This document shows positions 24,577-33,785 of a DNA stretch of 62,096 nucleotides, one piece after another; position 1 is the stretch's first letter, and every line of letters starts with the position of its first letter. Below the pieces are notes generated by a model. That model was not told where the DNA came from. It was given only the letters and a program-made list of their open reading frames with translations, and did no database searches. A program made the position numbers and the translations under genes. Source of the DNA: Actinomycetes bacterium (GTDB taxonomy: Bacteria; Actinomycetota; Actinomycetes; Propionibacteriales; Propionibacteriaceae); assembly GCA_030426725.1 (NCBI GenBank), contig JAUHXZ010000010.1:1-62096 (forward strand), in the 5' to 3' direction.

Positions 24577-25844
24577 GCGAGAAGTCCCGGAACGAGCGGG
24601 CCCAGGGGCTGCGCGACCGGCTGAACAACGAACTCCAGCGGATGAGTCTCGACATGTGCGTCAAGTGCACGATCTGCGAGACCGCCTGCCCCGTCTCCGC
24701 GGTCAACCCGCTCTTCTCCGGGCCGAAGTTCGTCGGTCCGCAGGGCGAACGGTTCCGCGACGACGAGCCGGTCGACCACTCCGTCGATTACTGCTCCAGC
24801 TGCGGCACCTGCAGCGTGGTGTGCCCGCAGGGCGTCAACGTCGCCGAACTCAACTCGCTCGCCCGCGCCGTCATGAAGGCCGAGGACGGCGTACCCGTCC
24901 GCGACCGGATGATCACGCAGACCACACTGATGGGCAAGGCCATGACCCCCATCGCCCCCATCGCCAACGCCGTGCTCGACAACAAGCTGGCCCGCTACGC
25001 CATGGAGAAGGTCGTCGGCGTGCACCGCGACGCCCCGATGCCGACCGCGCGCACCCAGTCGCTGCACTCGTGGCTGAAGAAGCGCCCGAAGCCAACCAAG
25101 CAGCCCACACGCGGCGCGCTGGTCTACTTCCACGGCTGCGCCGGCGGCTACTTCGAGGTCGAGGCAGCGAAGAAGGCCATCGAAGTTCTCGAGTTCATCG
25201 GCTACGAGGTCCTGGTTCCCGAGCAGGGCTGCTGCGGCCTCGCCGAGCAGAGCAACGGCCTGTTCGAGCAGGCCAGCGCGTCGGTGCGGAAGCTGGTCAA
25301 GCAGCTCCGCACCGCGGGGACGGATCTCACGATCATCAGCACCGCGGGCAGCTGCACCGGGATGCTCAAGCACGAGGCGCATCAGATCCTTGGCATCCAC
25401 GACGAGGAGCTCCTCGACGTCGGCACCCGCATCCGGGAGATCTCCGAGTTCCTCATGGAGCTGTACGAGGCCGACGAGCTGCCGACGGACTTCCAGCCGA
25501 TCGAGATGCGGATGCCGTACCACGCGCCGTGCCAGCTGAAGAGCCAGGGAATCGGGACGCCCGCGGCGGACCTGATGCGGCTCATTCCAGGGCTTGAGGT
25601 GCTCGACAGCGGCGCCACCTGCTGCGGCATCGCGGGCACGTACGGCCTCAAGAAGGAGAAGTACGAGACCGCGCAGGCCGTCGGCAAGCCGCTGTTCGAC
25701 ATGGTCAAGGAGAACACCGACGGGCTGGCCGCCTGCGACACCGAAACCTGCCGCTGGCAGATCGAGAAGTCCAGCGGCGTGAAGACCATCCACCCGATCG
25801 TGCTGGTGCACCAGGCCTACGGCCTGGGCCAGGCCACCGCCTGA
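24573..25844 (+). CDS. glpC: Anaerobic glycerol-3-phosphate dehydrogenase, subunit C (iron-sulfur, membrane anchor)
   Basis: 423 residues. Two [4Fe-4S] motifs lie near the N-terminus (CVKCTICETACP at about 27; CSSCGTCSVVCP at about 73). Two CCG cysteine-rich domains follow (CCGLAEQ; CCGIAGTYG), as in heterodisulfide-reductase-like electron carriers. GlpC passes electrons from GlpAB to the quinone pool. It ends the operon; a weak hairpin lies 26 bp after the stop. Confidence 0.94.
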   Translation: MSEKSRNERAQGLRDRLNNELQRMSLDMCVKCTICETACPVSAVNPLFSGPKFVGPQGERFRDDEPVDHSVDYCSSCGTCSVVCPQGVNVAELNSLARAVMKAEDGVPVRDRMITQTTLMGKAMTPIAPIANAVLDNKLARYAMEKVVGVHRDAPMPTARTQSLHSWLKKRPKPTKQPTRGALVYFHGCAGGYFEVEAAKKAIEVLEFIGYEVLVPEQGCCGLAEQSNGLFEQASASVRKLVKQLRTAGTDLTIISTAGSCTGMLKHEAHQILGIHDEELLDVGTRIREISEFLMELYEADELPTDFQPIEMRMPYHAPCQLKSQGIGTPAADLMRLIPGLEVLDSGATCCGIAGTYGLKKEKYETAQAVGKPLFDMVKENTDGLAACDTETCRWQIEKSSGVKTIHPIVLVHQAYGLGQATA

Positions 25845-25870
25845 CCAGGCGTCTCAGCGGACCGTGCCGG

Positions 25871-25886
25871 GGCGGGGTGGCCCGCC
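25871..25886. terminator. Possible terminator hairpin after glpC
   Basis: GGCGGG (25871-25876), loop GTGG, CCCGCC (25881-25886), in the 50 bp between the convergent glpC and hydrolase genes. The stem is short and there is no T-tract. Confidence 0.4.
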
Positions 25887-25894
25887 GCGGTGCC

Positions 25895-26854
25895 CTAAGG
25901 CGACGCGCGCCGGGCGAAGCCGTGCACGGCGTCGAGGAGTTGCCGGAGGCCGGGATCGCCCAACGGTAGGTGCCCGGCGTCGTCGAGGTACGCCTCGGTG
26001 ACCGCCACGCGGTGCAGCCGCGACAGAAACGCGAGGCTCAGCCTGGCCGGGGCCCAGCGATCGGCGTCGGGCTGAGCGTGGAGCACGGGGCAGACGTCGA
26101 AGTGCTCCGGCTCGACGGCGGGCGCGTAGGTGAGGTAGGAGCGCAGGAATCTCAGGGACATGGCGTTTCCGGCGCTCGTCGGGTCGTCGCGCAGGATCTT
26201 GAGCGCCGCCTTGTCATTGACCAGGGCGGACATCTTCGACGCCAGGGTCATCGGGTACCGGACCCCGGCCAGCCGCGTCCGCGTGAGCACGCCCATCGCG
26301 GGGGCCGCGATCCGGGACGTGACGGGCCCGTGGGCGGTGGCGTCGCGGACGGCCCGGACGCGCTGGTCCAGGAAGGCCGTTCCCCCGATGCCCGCGAGGG
26401 TGCCGGCGGGGGCCGCCGCGGCGACGTGGTAGGCGAGCATACCGCCCGCGCTGTGCCCGAACAGGACGATCGGCCTGTCGTCCCCGGCGCGAGCGTGAGC
26501 GAGGAACGCGACGACCATGCGGACCCAGTCGTCGTAGGTGAACTCAGCCCCCGGCCGGACGCCGGTCATGCCGAACCCGAGGTTGTCGATCGACGAGACG
26601 TCGTACCCGAGCTCCGCCAGGGGCGCCCCGAGGATGAGGCTCAGCTGGCGCCCGTTGGTGCCGACGCCGTGGTGGAGGACGATCCGTACCCGCGACAGCG
26701 TGGACCGGTACCGGTCGATGTGGACGCGGTGCCCCTCCCACTCCCAGTGGGCCTCTTCCGGCTCGTCGTGGACGTCGAGCCGCAGCCGCTCGGGGAGGAA
26801 GGTCTGGAAGTCACGCCAGGCCCGCTGGTGGCGGTAGAACCGGTCATGGGTCAT
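25895..26854 (-). CDS. Alpha/beta-hydrolase (serine hydrolase, lysophospholipase/monoacylglycerol-lipase-like)
   Basis: 319 residues. The nucleophile elbow GHSAGG is near residues 133-138. An oxyanion-strand motif VLHHGVGTNGR lies at about 60-70, and a C-terminal histidine in DDAGHLPLGD near 297 completes a plausible triad, with the acid probably in QPDADRW. No signal peptide is visible, so it is cytoplasmic. RBS AGGAGGGG precedes the ATG. Substrate unknown. It is a single gene convergent with glpC. Confidence 0.82.
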   Translation of the reverse strand: MTHDRFYRHQRAWRDFQTFLPERLRLDVHDEPEEAHWEWEGHRVHIDRYRSTLSRVRIVLHHGVGTNGRQLSLILGAPLAELGYDVSSIDNLGFGMTGVRPGAEFTYDDWVRMVVAFLAHARAGDDRPIVLFGHSAGGMLAYHVAAAAPAGTLAGIGGTAFLDQRVRAVRDATAHGPVTSRIAAPAMGVLTRTRLAGVRYPMTLASKMSALVNDKAALKILRDDPTSAGNAMSLRFLRSYLTYAPAVEPEHFDVCPVLHAQPDADRWAPARLSLAFLSRLHRVAVTEAYLDDAGHLPLGDPGLRQLLDAVHGFARRASP

Positions 26855-26930
26855 GGGGCCCCTCCTGTCCGGTGTGGTGGTCTGTCACCGACTCTAGGCC
26901 CGCCCGGTCCCACGGCGAGGATGCTTCGGG

Positions 26931-28514
26931 CTACTGCCCTGTCGGCGCCTCCGCGTTGGCGCGGTGCGTGCGGTTCGAGAGCGGCCGCGCCTCGATGAAC
27001 AGGGCTGCCACGAACCCGACGGCCATGAGTGGCACACCGAGCAGGTAGATCGGAGGGAGGGCGGCGGAGAACACATCGGCGATGAAGCCCTGTACGGGGG
27101 CGGGCAGCTGCGCAAGCGTCGCGGGGGTCAGCGAGCTCAGCGCCCCGCTGTCCAGCGGCTGGCCACTGCCGCTGGGGTGCTCGGCCACCGCTGTCGTGAG
27201 GCGCGAGACGAAGATCGACCCGAAGATCGCGATGCCCAGTGAGGCGCCGATCTGCCGGAAGTAGCTGACCGCGGACGTGGCCGCGCCGAGGATCCGGTGC
27301 GGGACGCTGTTCTGGACGATGAGCACCAGGTTCTGCATCGACGAGCCCACCCCTAGTCCGAGCACCACCATGGCGGTGGCCGTGTAGACGTAGGGGGTGT
27401 CCGCGTCGAGGCGCGACAGCAGCACGAGGCCGAGGGCGCCGATGAGGGCACCCATGATGGGGTAGATCTTGTACTTGCCGGTGGCGGTGATGAGGCGGCC
27501 CGTCACGATGGAGGCGGTGAGCATGCCGACCACCATGGGGATCATCATCAGCCCCGACTCGGTTGCGCTGACCCGCTCCACCATCTGCAGGTAGGTGGGC
27601 AGGTAGGCGACCGCGCTGAACATCCCGACGCCCGTCATGATGGCCGCGATGGTCGGGAAGACGAAGTTGCGCTCGCGGAAGAGGGCCATCGGGACGATCG
27701 GTTCCGCCGCCCGTAGCTCCACGAGCACGAAGAGGACTGCCGCGACGACGGCGGCTACGCCGAGACCGATGATCTGCGGGCTCAGCCAGTCGTACGTGGT
27801 GCCTCCCCAGCTGGACAGCAGCACCAGCGACGCCGAGGCGTTCGCCAACAGAATCGTGCCGAGGTAGTCCAGGCGGACACCCTTTCCGTCCGGCTTGTGC
27901 AGGTGCAGCGCGAAGATGACGGTTGTCAGCGCCACGGCCCCGATGGGCAGGTTGATGTAGAAGATCCAGCGCCAGCCCACGTTGTCGGTGAGGTAGCCCC
28001 CGATGAGCGGGCCGCCGATGGAGGCCAGGCCGAACACGGCGCCGATGAGACCCATGTACCGGCCGCGTTCCCTGGGCGGGACGACGTCGGCGAGGATCGC
28101 CTGGGCGCCGATCATCAGGCCGCCGCCGCCGATGCCCTGGAAGGCGCGGAACGCGATGAGCTGGAACATGCTGGTGGCCGTGCCGGAGAGCATGGAGCCG
28201 GCGAGGAACACCAGGATCGCGAAGATGAAGACGGGTTTGCGGCCGAAGAGGTCGCCGAGCTTCCCGTAGATGGGCAGGCCGATGGTGGCGGCCAGCATGT
28301 AGGCGGTGACCACCCATGACAGGTGCTCGAGACCGTTGAGTTCGCCGACGATGGTGGGCAGCGCGGTCGCCACGATCGTCTGGTCGAGCGCCGCGAGCAG
28401 CATCGTCAGCATGAGCCCGGCGAACGTCCAGCCGAGGCTCCTGCGGTTCGCCTGCACATCGACGGCCTCGGGCTCAACCGTTTCGGACTCGAGCGGCTCC
28501 GGTGAGTGCTCCAT
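26931..28514 (-). CDS. DHA2-family (EmrB/QacA-type) MFS drug exporter
   Basis: 527 residues and about 14 hydrophobic helices. DHA2 landmarks: [13 protein letters not shown] in TM1 (residues 45-57), [13 protein letters not shown] in loop 2-3, and motif C-like GSMLSG...[15 protein letters not shown] chose ATG 28514 ([11 protein letters not shown]) with AAAGGCAGG upstream; a frame extension to 28589 would run through the preceding hairpin. It probably exports lipophilic or cationic compounds by proton antiport. No regulator is adjacent. Confidence 0.88.
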   Translation of the reverse strand: MEHSPEPLESETVEPEAVDVQANRRSLGWTFAGLMLTMLLAALDQTIVATALPTIVGELNGLEHLSWVVTAYMLAATIGLPIYGKLGDLFGRKPVFIFAILVFLAGSMLSGTATSMFQLIAFRAFQGIGGGGLMIGAQAILADVVPPRERGRYMGLIGAVFGLASIGGPLIGGYLTDNVGWRWIFYINLPIGAVALTTVIFALHLHKPDGKGVRLDYLGTILLANASASLVLLSSWGGTTYDWLSPQIIGLGVAAVVAAVLFVLVELRAAEPIVPMALFRERNFVFPTIAAIMTGVGMFSAVAYLPTYLQMVERVSATESGLMMIPMVVGMLTASIVTGRLITATGKYKIYPIMGALIGALGLVLLSRLDADTPYVYTATAMVVLGLGVGSSMQNLVLIVQNSVPHRILGAATSAVSYFRQIGASLGIAIFGSIFVSRLTTAVAEHPSGSGQPLDSGALSSLTPATLAQLPAPVQGFIADVFSAALPPIYLLGVPLMAVGFVAALFIEARPLSNRTHRANAEAPTGQ

Positions 28515-28533
28515 CTGCCTGCCTTTCGTGTTC

Positions 28534-28563
28534 GGGGCCGGCCACGAAAAGACCGGCGGCCCC
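28534..28563 (-). terminator. Terminator hairpin after the alpha-glucoside-type ABC operon
   Basis: GGGGCCG (28536-28542 in plus orientation) pairs with CGGCCCC-type sequence ending at 28563, extended by CC/GG across one bulged base, loop about 9 nt. It lies 40 bp downstream of the last ABC gene on the minus strand and just upstream of the DHA2 exporter, separating the units. Confidence 0.6.
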
Positions 28564-28602
28564 AGGAACACCCTAGGACCGCCGGTCAATCGAACCGAAT
28601 GA

Positions 28603-29496
28603 TCAGCCCTTCACACCGCCCGCCAGCATGCCGCGCACGAAGTAGCGCTGCAGTGCGAGGAAGACGATGACCGGGACGAGCATCGAGATGAAGGCGCCTG
28701 CGGCGAGCAGGTGCCAGGCGGAGCCGAAGCTGCCGACCATCTCGGCGATCTTCCGCGTGACCGGGGCGTAGTCGTTGCTGGCGAACACCATGGCGACGAG
28801 CAGATCATTCCAGACCCAGAGGAACTGGAAGATGCCGAACGACGCGATGGCTGGGACCAGCAGCGGCAGCAGCACCGTGAAGAAGATGCGCACGTGGCCG
28901 GCGCCGTCGACGCGGGCCGCCTCGATCAGCGACGCCGGGATCTCCTTCATGAAGTTGTGCAGGAGGAAGATCGCCAGCGGCAGGGCGAACATCGAGTGCG
29001 ACAGCCACAGCACCCACAGCGTCCCGTCGAGGCCGACGTTGACGTACTGGGTGAGCAGCGGGATCAGCGTCACCTGGATGGGGACCACCTGCAGGGCGAA
29101 GACGGCCGTAAACAGGATGTCGCGTCCCTTGAAGGGGATCCAGGCGAACGCGTAGGCCGCCAGGAGGGCGAGCAGGATCGGGATGATCACCGCCGGGATC
29201 GTGATGACGATCGAGTTGATGAACGACTGCCCGAGGCCGCTGGTGCCCAGCGCGTCGGAGTAGTTCTCCGTCGTGAAGTCCGGGTTCGAGAACACCGTCC
29301 ACCAGCCCGTCGTGCGGATCTCCGACGCCGGCCTGAACGACGTGATGAGCAGGCCCGCCGTCGGGGTGGTCCACACGATGGCGATGATGATCGCGATGAC
29401 CGACGCCGTGGGCGACGTCAACTTTGTCTTGTTGTCGACGGCCCGCTGCTCCTTGCGCGTGAGCTTGCGGGGCATCGCCGGTGCGGTGGCGCTCAT
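28603..29496 (-). CDS. Carbohydrate ABC transporter permease, MalG/AglG type
   Basis: 297 residues, six hydrophobic helices. The EAA loop of binding-protein-dependent permeases is visible ([29 protein letters not shown], in pieces, around residues 190-220). The N-terminal 30 residues are basic and cytoplasmic. Its ATG overlaps the stop of the upstream permease gene by 4 bp. No ATPase gene is in this operon; a shared MsiK-type ATPase elsewhere is the usual solution in actinobacteria, which is inference here. Confidence 0.88.
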   Translation of the reverse strand: MSATAPAMPRKLTRKEQRAVDNKTKLTSPTASVIAIIIAIVWTTPTAGLLITSFRPASEIRTTGWWTVFSNPDFTTENYSDALGTSGLGQSFINSIVITIPAVIIPILLALLAAYAFAWIPFKGRDILFTAVFALQVVPIQVTLIPLLTQYVNVGLDGTLWVLWLSHSMFALPLAIFLLHNFMKEIPASLIEAARVDGAGHVRIFFTVLLPLLVPAIASFGIFQFLWVWNDLLVAMVFASNDYAPVTRKIAEMVGSFGSAWHLLAAGAFISMLVPVIVFLALQRYFVRGMLAGGVKG

Positions 29497-30473
29497 CGCT
29501 CCCCCTCCGAGATGCGCATGTTGCGCACGTTGTAGATGACGATCGGCGAGACGATGACGAACAGCAGCACCGCGAGCGCGGCGCCGATATGCGGCTGCTG
29601 GCGGACGAAGCTCTGGGTGAAGAACTCGTTCGCGATGACAGAGGTCTGGAAGTTGCCGCCGGTCATCGTGTAGACGACGTCGAAGGCCTTCAGTGTGGCC
29701 ATGGCGATCGTGGTGAGCACGACGATGATGGCCGGCCGCACGCTCGGCATCGTGATGTAGACGAACATCTTGATGCCGGACACGCCGTCGATCTGGGCCG
29801 CCTCGACGATGTCGTCGGGGATGGCCTTGATGGCCGCCGACAGCACCGTCATGGCGAAGCCGGTCTGGATCCAGATCATGACGAAGATCAGCGCGAACGT
29901 GTTGCCGGGCGGGTCCAACAGGAACTGCTGGGGCTCCGCGCCGAACGTCACGAGCAACTGGTTGAGCAGTCCGATCTGGTCGACGCCCGGGGGCTTGTAC
30001 TCGTAGACGAACTTCCAGATGATCGACGCGCCCACCATCGAGATGGCCATCGGCAGGAAGATGAGCGTCTTGGCGACCTTCTCCATCCTGATCCGGTCCA
30101 CCAGCACCGCGTAGACGAGGCCGAGCGCCGTCGAGACCAGCGGCACCAGGACCATCCAGAGCGCCGTGTTGACCAGTACCCGGATGAACTCCGGATTGGT
30201 GAAGATCTCTGCGTAGTTGTCGAGGCCGACGAACGCGTCCTTGGTGCGGTTCTGGAACGAGTTCACCACCGTCGTCAGGGCCGGGAACAGCAGGCCGAAG
30301 CCGATCAGCGCGACGGCGGGACCGAGGTAGCCGACAATGGGCACCCACCGCGGCATGTTCGGCCGGTCGGTGAGGAATAACACGAGGGCCATCACGCTCG
30401 CGAAAAGCGCGATGGCGATGATCATGACGAGGAACTCCTGCCCCGCCCCATCAGGTTTGAGTAGCCACTCCAT
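29493..30473 (-). CDS. Carbohydrate ABC transporter permease, MalF/AglF type
   Basis: 326 residues with about eight hydrophobic segments and the EAA loop (DDIVEAAQIDGVSGIKMFVYITMPSVRP, in pieces, around 225-250). A periplasmic-loop region between helices 2 and 3 includes NRTKDAFVGLDNYAEIF. It lies between the binding-protein gene, across an 87-bp gap holding a strong hairpin, and the MalG-type gene (4-bp overlap). Confidence 0.88.
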   Translation of the reverse strand: MEWLLKPDGAGQEFLVMIIAIALFASVMALVLFLTDRPNMPRWVPIVGYLGPAVALIGFGLLFPALTTVVNSFQNRTKDAFVGLDNYAEIFTNPEFIRVLVNTALWMVLVPLVSTALGLVYAVLVDRIRMEKVAKTLIFLPMAISMVGASIIWKFVYEYKPPGVDQIGLLNQLLVTFGAEPQQFLLDPPGNTFALIFVMIWIQTGFAMTVLSAAIKAIPDDIVEAAQIDGVSGIKMFVYITMPSVRPAIIVVLTTIAMATLKAFDVVYTMTGGNFQTSVIANEFFTQSFVRQQPHIGAALAVLLFVIVSPIVIYNVRNMRISEGER

Positions 30474-30509
30474 CGTGGCCTCCTTTCACGGGTCAGACTA
30501 ACCGTTGTG

Positions 30510-30544
30510 CCGGTGGCCCGGAGCAGAACGCTCCGGGCCACCGG
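30510..30544 (-). terminator. Very stable intercistronic hairpin between binding-protein and permease genes
   Basis: CCGGTGGCCCGGAGC (30510-30524), 5-nt loop, GCTCCGGGCCACCGG (30530-30544): a perfect 15-bp stem. It lies directly after the substrate-binding-protein gene inside the ABC operon. Such hairpins stabilise the upstream mRNA segment or partly terminate transcription, so that binding protein is made in excess over permease, as known for malE. No T-tract follows on the minus strand. Confidence 0.85.
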
Positions 30545-30560
30545 TCAGCAGTGGGCCTGA

Positions 30561-31937
30561 CTACTCGCTGGGCCAGCTGTCCTGGATCGCGTCCGCGACG
30601 TCCTGGGTGGACTTGTCGTTGGCGATCCAGCTGGTCATCTCGGTCCAGAAGGTTCCGGCGCCCACGGCCGACGGCATGAGGTCGGAGCCATCGAAGCGGA
30701 ACACGGTGGCCGGATCGGCGAGGATCTCGTAGGAGAGCTGGTCAATCGGCTTGGTCAGGTTCGCCGGGTCGAGCTCGGTGTTGGCCGACAGCCATCCGCC
30801 ATTGGGGGTGGTCTGGCCCTTGATGTTCGACCAGTCGGGGCTGGTCAGGTAGGCCTGGAACGCGTGCACCTCGGGGGCGTCACGGAAGGCGGTGGCGAAC
30901 TCGCCGGCGCCAAGCACCGGGTGCTCGTCGACGCTGTCGGCCGGCAGGTAGAAGGCCCAAACGTCACCGTCCTCGGCCACGGTCACGCCCTCGCCCCAGT
31001 TGGCCTGGTAGAAGGAGGCCTGGCGGTGCATCCAGCACTGCCCGTCGAGGATCGGCAGGCCCGCGTCGGTGAACGGCGCCGTCGCGATGGTCGCGACGTT
31101 GCCGAGGCCGCCGTTGACGTAGTCGGGGTTCTTGAGGATCGAGCCGGCCTTGTCGATGGCCTCGATGACGACGGGGTCATTAAAGGCGAGTTCGTTGGTG
31201 ACCCACTGGTCGTACTGCTCCGGCGTCGCCGTGCGGAGCATCATGTCCTCGACCCAGTCCGTGGCGGGCCAACCGGTGGCACCGCCGGACTCGATGCCGG
31301 CGCACCAGGGCTTCTCCACGCCCTCGGCGTTGGCCGCGATGTCCTCGGTGATCGTCATGAGTTCGTCCCACGTGGTGGGGATCTCGTACCCCGCCTCGGC
31401 GAACATGCTCGGCGAGTACCAGACGAACGACTTCACGTTCGCGCCCACGGGAACGCCGTAGAGGGTGCCGTCGACGGTGCCGTACGCCTTGAACGCCTCG
31501 GAGTAGTACTGGTCGATGTTGGCCTCGGCGGTCGGCCCGACCGGAACGACCTGGTCGTTGTAGTCGCGCACGATGCTGCCCATCAGGCCGGGCTGCGGGA
31601 AGTAGGCGATATCGGGCGCGTTGCCCGCCGCCGCGCGGATCGGCATCTGCGCCTCGAAGTCGCGGTTGCCCTCCCACTCGACGTCGACGCCCGTGCACTC
31701 CTCGAACGGGGCGAACGAGTCGACGTGGGGCTGCGCCTCGGACTCGCTGGCGATCGAGCTGTAGACCGTCACCGTCGTGCCGGACAGGTCGCCGAACTCC
31801 TCGAACTGCGTGCAATCGATCTCATAGGTGATGAGATCATTGCCTCCGCTGTCCTCCGAACTGCACGCCGCCAGGGAGAAGACCATGGCCGTAGCCGCAG
31901 TCCCACCCAGGATCTTCCGCAAGGGAAGCTTGCTCAT
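30561..31937 (-). CDS. Extracellular carbohydrate-binding lipoprotein of an alpha-glucoside-type (AglE-like) ABC transporter
   Basis: 458 residues. The lipoprotein signal has KLPLRKILGG, a hydrophobic run, then LAAC with Cys near 25. The mature part is a family 1 extracellular binding protein: GTTVTVYSS, AGNAPDIAYFPQPG, and YGVPVGANVKSFVWYSP, a maltose-binding-like layout. The overall pattern resembles AglE-type alpha-glucoside binders, an assignment by recollection. RBS AAGTGAGG precedes the ATG. It is the first gene of the operon, and the region upstream holds inverted repeats typical of a LacI-family operator. Confidence 0.83.
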   Translation of the reverse strand: MSKLPLRKILGGTAATAMVFSLAACSSEDSGGNDLITYEIDCTQFEEFGDLSGTTVTVYSSIASESEAQPHVDSFAPFEECTGVDVEWEGNRDFEAQMPIRAAAGNAPDIAYFPQPGLMGSIVRDYNDQVVPVGPTAEANIDQYYSEAFKAYGTVDGTLYGVPVGANVKSFVWYSPSMFAEAGYEIPTTWDELMTITEDIAANAEGVEKPWCAGIESGGATGWPATDWVEDMMLRTATPEQYDQWVTNELAFNDPVVIEAIDKAGSILKNPDYVNGGLGNVATIATAPFTDAGLPILDGQCWMHRQASFYQANWGEGVTVAEDGDVWAFYLPADSVDEHPVLGAGEFATAFRDAPEVHAFQAYLTSPDWSNIKGQTTPNGGWLSANTELDPANLTKPIDQLSYEILADPATVFRFDGSDLMPSAVGAGTFWTEMTSWIANDKSTQDVADAIQDSWPSE

Positions 31938-32028
31938 CGTGAAACCTCACTTCGTTGTTAAAAGGCGACACGGACGTGGTCGCCCAGTAACCCGAGCGTA
32001 TGCCATTTGAGTACGATTGGCGCCCTGA

Positions 32029-32061
32029 ATCGTTGCAATCCCTGATCGTTACCCAAACGAT
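32029..32061 (-). promoter_or_regulatory. Operator-like repeats upstream of the alpha-glucoside-type ABC operon
   Basis: ATCGTT-N5-AACGAT (32045-32061) is a perfect inverted repeat. A further ATCGTT half-site lies at 32029-32034, 16 bp away in the same orientation. They lie 92-124 bp upstream of the binding-protein start. This suits a LacI-family regulator, but no such gene is adjacent, so the regulator would act in trans. Confidence 0.55.
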
Positions 32062-32110
32062 ATCTGAGCATTTCTCAGCGGGCGTTGATCGCGCTCTCAT
32101 CCCGCGGGAC

Positions 32111-33730
32111 TCAGGCAGGCATCGGGCCCCCACCTGACTCCGCCTGCGCCCCGGCACCCATCTCCGCGTCCTCAGGCATCCGGGCGCGGCCCAGTGTGAA
32201 GGATGTCGCGAGCGCCAGGGCGAGGAACCCCGCCGCCGTGAAGGCCGACCGCGACGCCGCAGTCGTGAAACTCGCCGCCGCGGCCGTGCCGACATCGGCG
32301 GTCGCCGGACTGCCGGCGAGCCCGGGGATGGCCGCGCCTGCGCTGTTGGTGACGACGGAGACGTACTGGTTCCGTGCGTCGGCGTCGAGGGAGTCGAGGC
32401 GCGCGTCGAGATCGGCCGACAGTGTGCTGAACAGCACCGTGCCGAGGATCGCGACGCCGAGTGCCGAACCGATCTGGCGGGCCGTGCTCTGCGTGCCGGA
32501 CCCCTGGCCGCTCTCGTCGACGGGCAAGTCGGCGAGCACGACGTTGGTGACCTGCGAACTGGCGAGCCCCAACCCCAACCCGTAGACGAACAGCATCGCG
32601 GCGACGGGCTGCCACGGCATGTCGGGGCGTAGCACGAGCCCCAACGCGAGGACGCCTGCGAACTCCAGAAGCACTCCCAGCCGCAGCATTCCCAGGGGAG
32701 TCATTCGACGGGCCAGTCCGCTGACCATGCCGGTGGCCAGGAAGGAGCCGACGGCCAACGGGAGCAGAAGGAAGCCCGTCTGGAGCGCGTCGTACTCGAG
32801 GACGTTCTGGATCCACAGCGGAAGCACGAACAGGATGCCGAGCTCCCCGAGGCTGACGATCATCGCGACGACATTGCCTCCGCTGAAGCTGCGGATGGTG
32901 AACAGGTCGAGCGGAAGCATGGTGGCCTCACCGCGTCGCTTCCTCCGCAGTTCGAGGGTGACGAACAGCGCCCCCGAGGCGAGGGCGAGCAGAAGGAGGA
33001 ACGGGGTGGGCGCGATGCCGTAAGGCCACGTCCAGCCACCCACCTGCGGGGCATGGTTGGTGGTCCACCAGCCCAGGGTGCGCCCCTCGATGAGGGAGAA
33101 CACCAGCGACCCCGCGGCGACGGCGACCAGCGCCGCCCCGCCGAGATCGAAGTGGCCCGGGTTGTGGGACCTGGACTCCCTGATGGTGAGCAGAGCGCCG
33201 ACGACGACGAGGACGCCGAAGGGGACATTGACCCCGAAGGCCCACCGCCAGGTGAAGTCGGTGATCAGCCACCCGCCGAGCAGCGGACCGAGGGCGGCCA
33301 TGCCTCCGATGATGGACCCCCACACGGCGAAGGCAATGGTTCGCTCGCGGCCGCGGAAGGTGGCGTTGATGATCGACATCGTGCCGGGCAGCACCATCGC
33401 GCCGCCGAGTCCCTGCGCGACACGCGCCGCGATGAGCGCGCCGCCGCCACCGGCCAGGCCGGCGGCGATCGAGGCGAGCGTGAAGACGGTCACGCCGATC
33501 ATGAGGATGCGTCTCCGCCCGACGCGGTCCGCGAGGGTCCCGAAGGGGATGAGGAGGGCCGCGAACACCAGCGTGTAGGCCTCCTGGACCCACTGCACCT
33601 GTGTGGAGGTGAGGCCGAGATCGTCGACGATCGAGGGGATCGCGACGTTGACGATGGTGGAGTCGACGATGATGAGCGACACCGCGAGGCCGATGAACGC
33701 CAGCCCGAGCCAGCGACGGGGGATGGTCAT
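32111..33730 (-). CDS. DHA2-family MFS drug exporter under divergent TetR control
   Basis: 539 residues, about 14 hydrophobic helices. DHA2 motifs include IVDSTIVNVAIPSI in TM1 (21-34), GTLADRVGRRRIL in loop 2-3, and GLGGAMVLPGTMSI in TM5. The C-terminal tail is polar. ATG 33730 has no RBS but a TAAATT -10-like hexamer 6 nt upstream, so it is probably leaderless. It diverges from a TetR gene, with one palindrome between them, which points to inducible efflux. Confidence 0.9.
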   Translation of the reverse strand: MTIPRRWLGLAFIGLAVSLIIVDSTIVNVAIPSIVDDLGLTSTQVQWVQEAYTLVFAALLIPFGTLADRVGRRRILMIGVTVFTLASIAAGLAGGGGALIAARVAQGLGGAMVLPGTMSIINATFRGRERTIAFAVWGSIIGGMAALGPLLGGWLITDFTWRWAFGVNVPFGVLVVVGALLTIRESRSHNPGHFDLGGAALVAVAAGSLVFSLIEGRTLGWWTTNHAPQVGGWTWPYGIAPTPFLLLLALASGALFVTLELRRKRRGEATMLPLDLFTIRSFSGGNVVAMIVSLGELGILFVLPLWIQNVLEYDALQTGFLLLPLAVGSFLATGMVSGLARRMTPLGMLRLGVLLEFAGVLALGLVLRPDMPWQPVAAMLFVYGLGLGLASSQVTNVVLADLPVDESGQGSGTQSTARQIGSALGVAILGTVLFSTLSADLDARLDSLDADARNQYVSVVTNSAGAAIPGLAGSPATADVGTAAAASFTTAASRSAFTAAGFLALALATSFTLGRARMPEDAEMGAGAQAESGGGPMPA

Positions 33731-33736
33731 GCCCCG

Positions 33737-33779
33737 AATTTAACGACACTGTGTCGGCAAACTCAAGGGAGTCCATAAT
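33737..33779. promoter_or_regulatory. Divergent leaderless promoters sharing one TetR operator
   Basis: CGACAC-T-GTGTCG (33744-33756) is a perfect palindrome. Minus strand: TAAATT (33742-33737) lies 6 nt before the exporter ATG with TTGAGT 18 bp upstream of it, so the palindrome is in the promoter spacer. Plus strand: CATAAT (33774-33779) lies 6 nt before the TetR ATG, and the palindrome overlaps its -35 region. One bound dimer would block both promoters. Confidence 0.75.
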
Positions 33780-33785
33780 GGGGTG

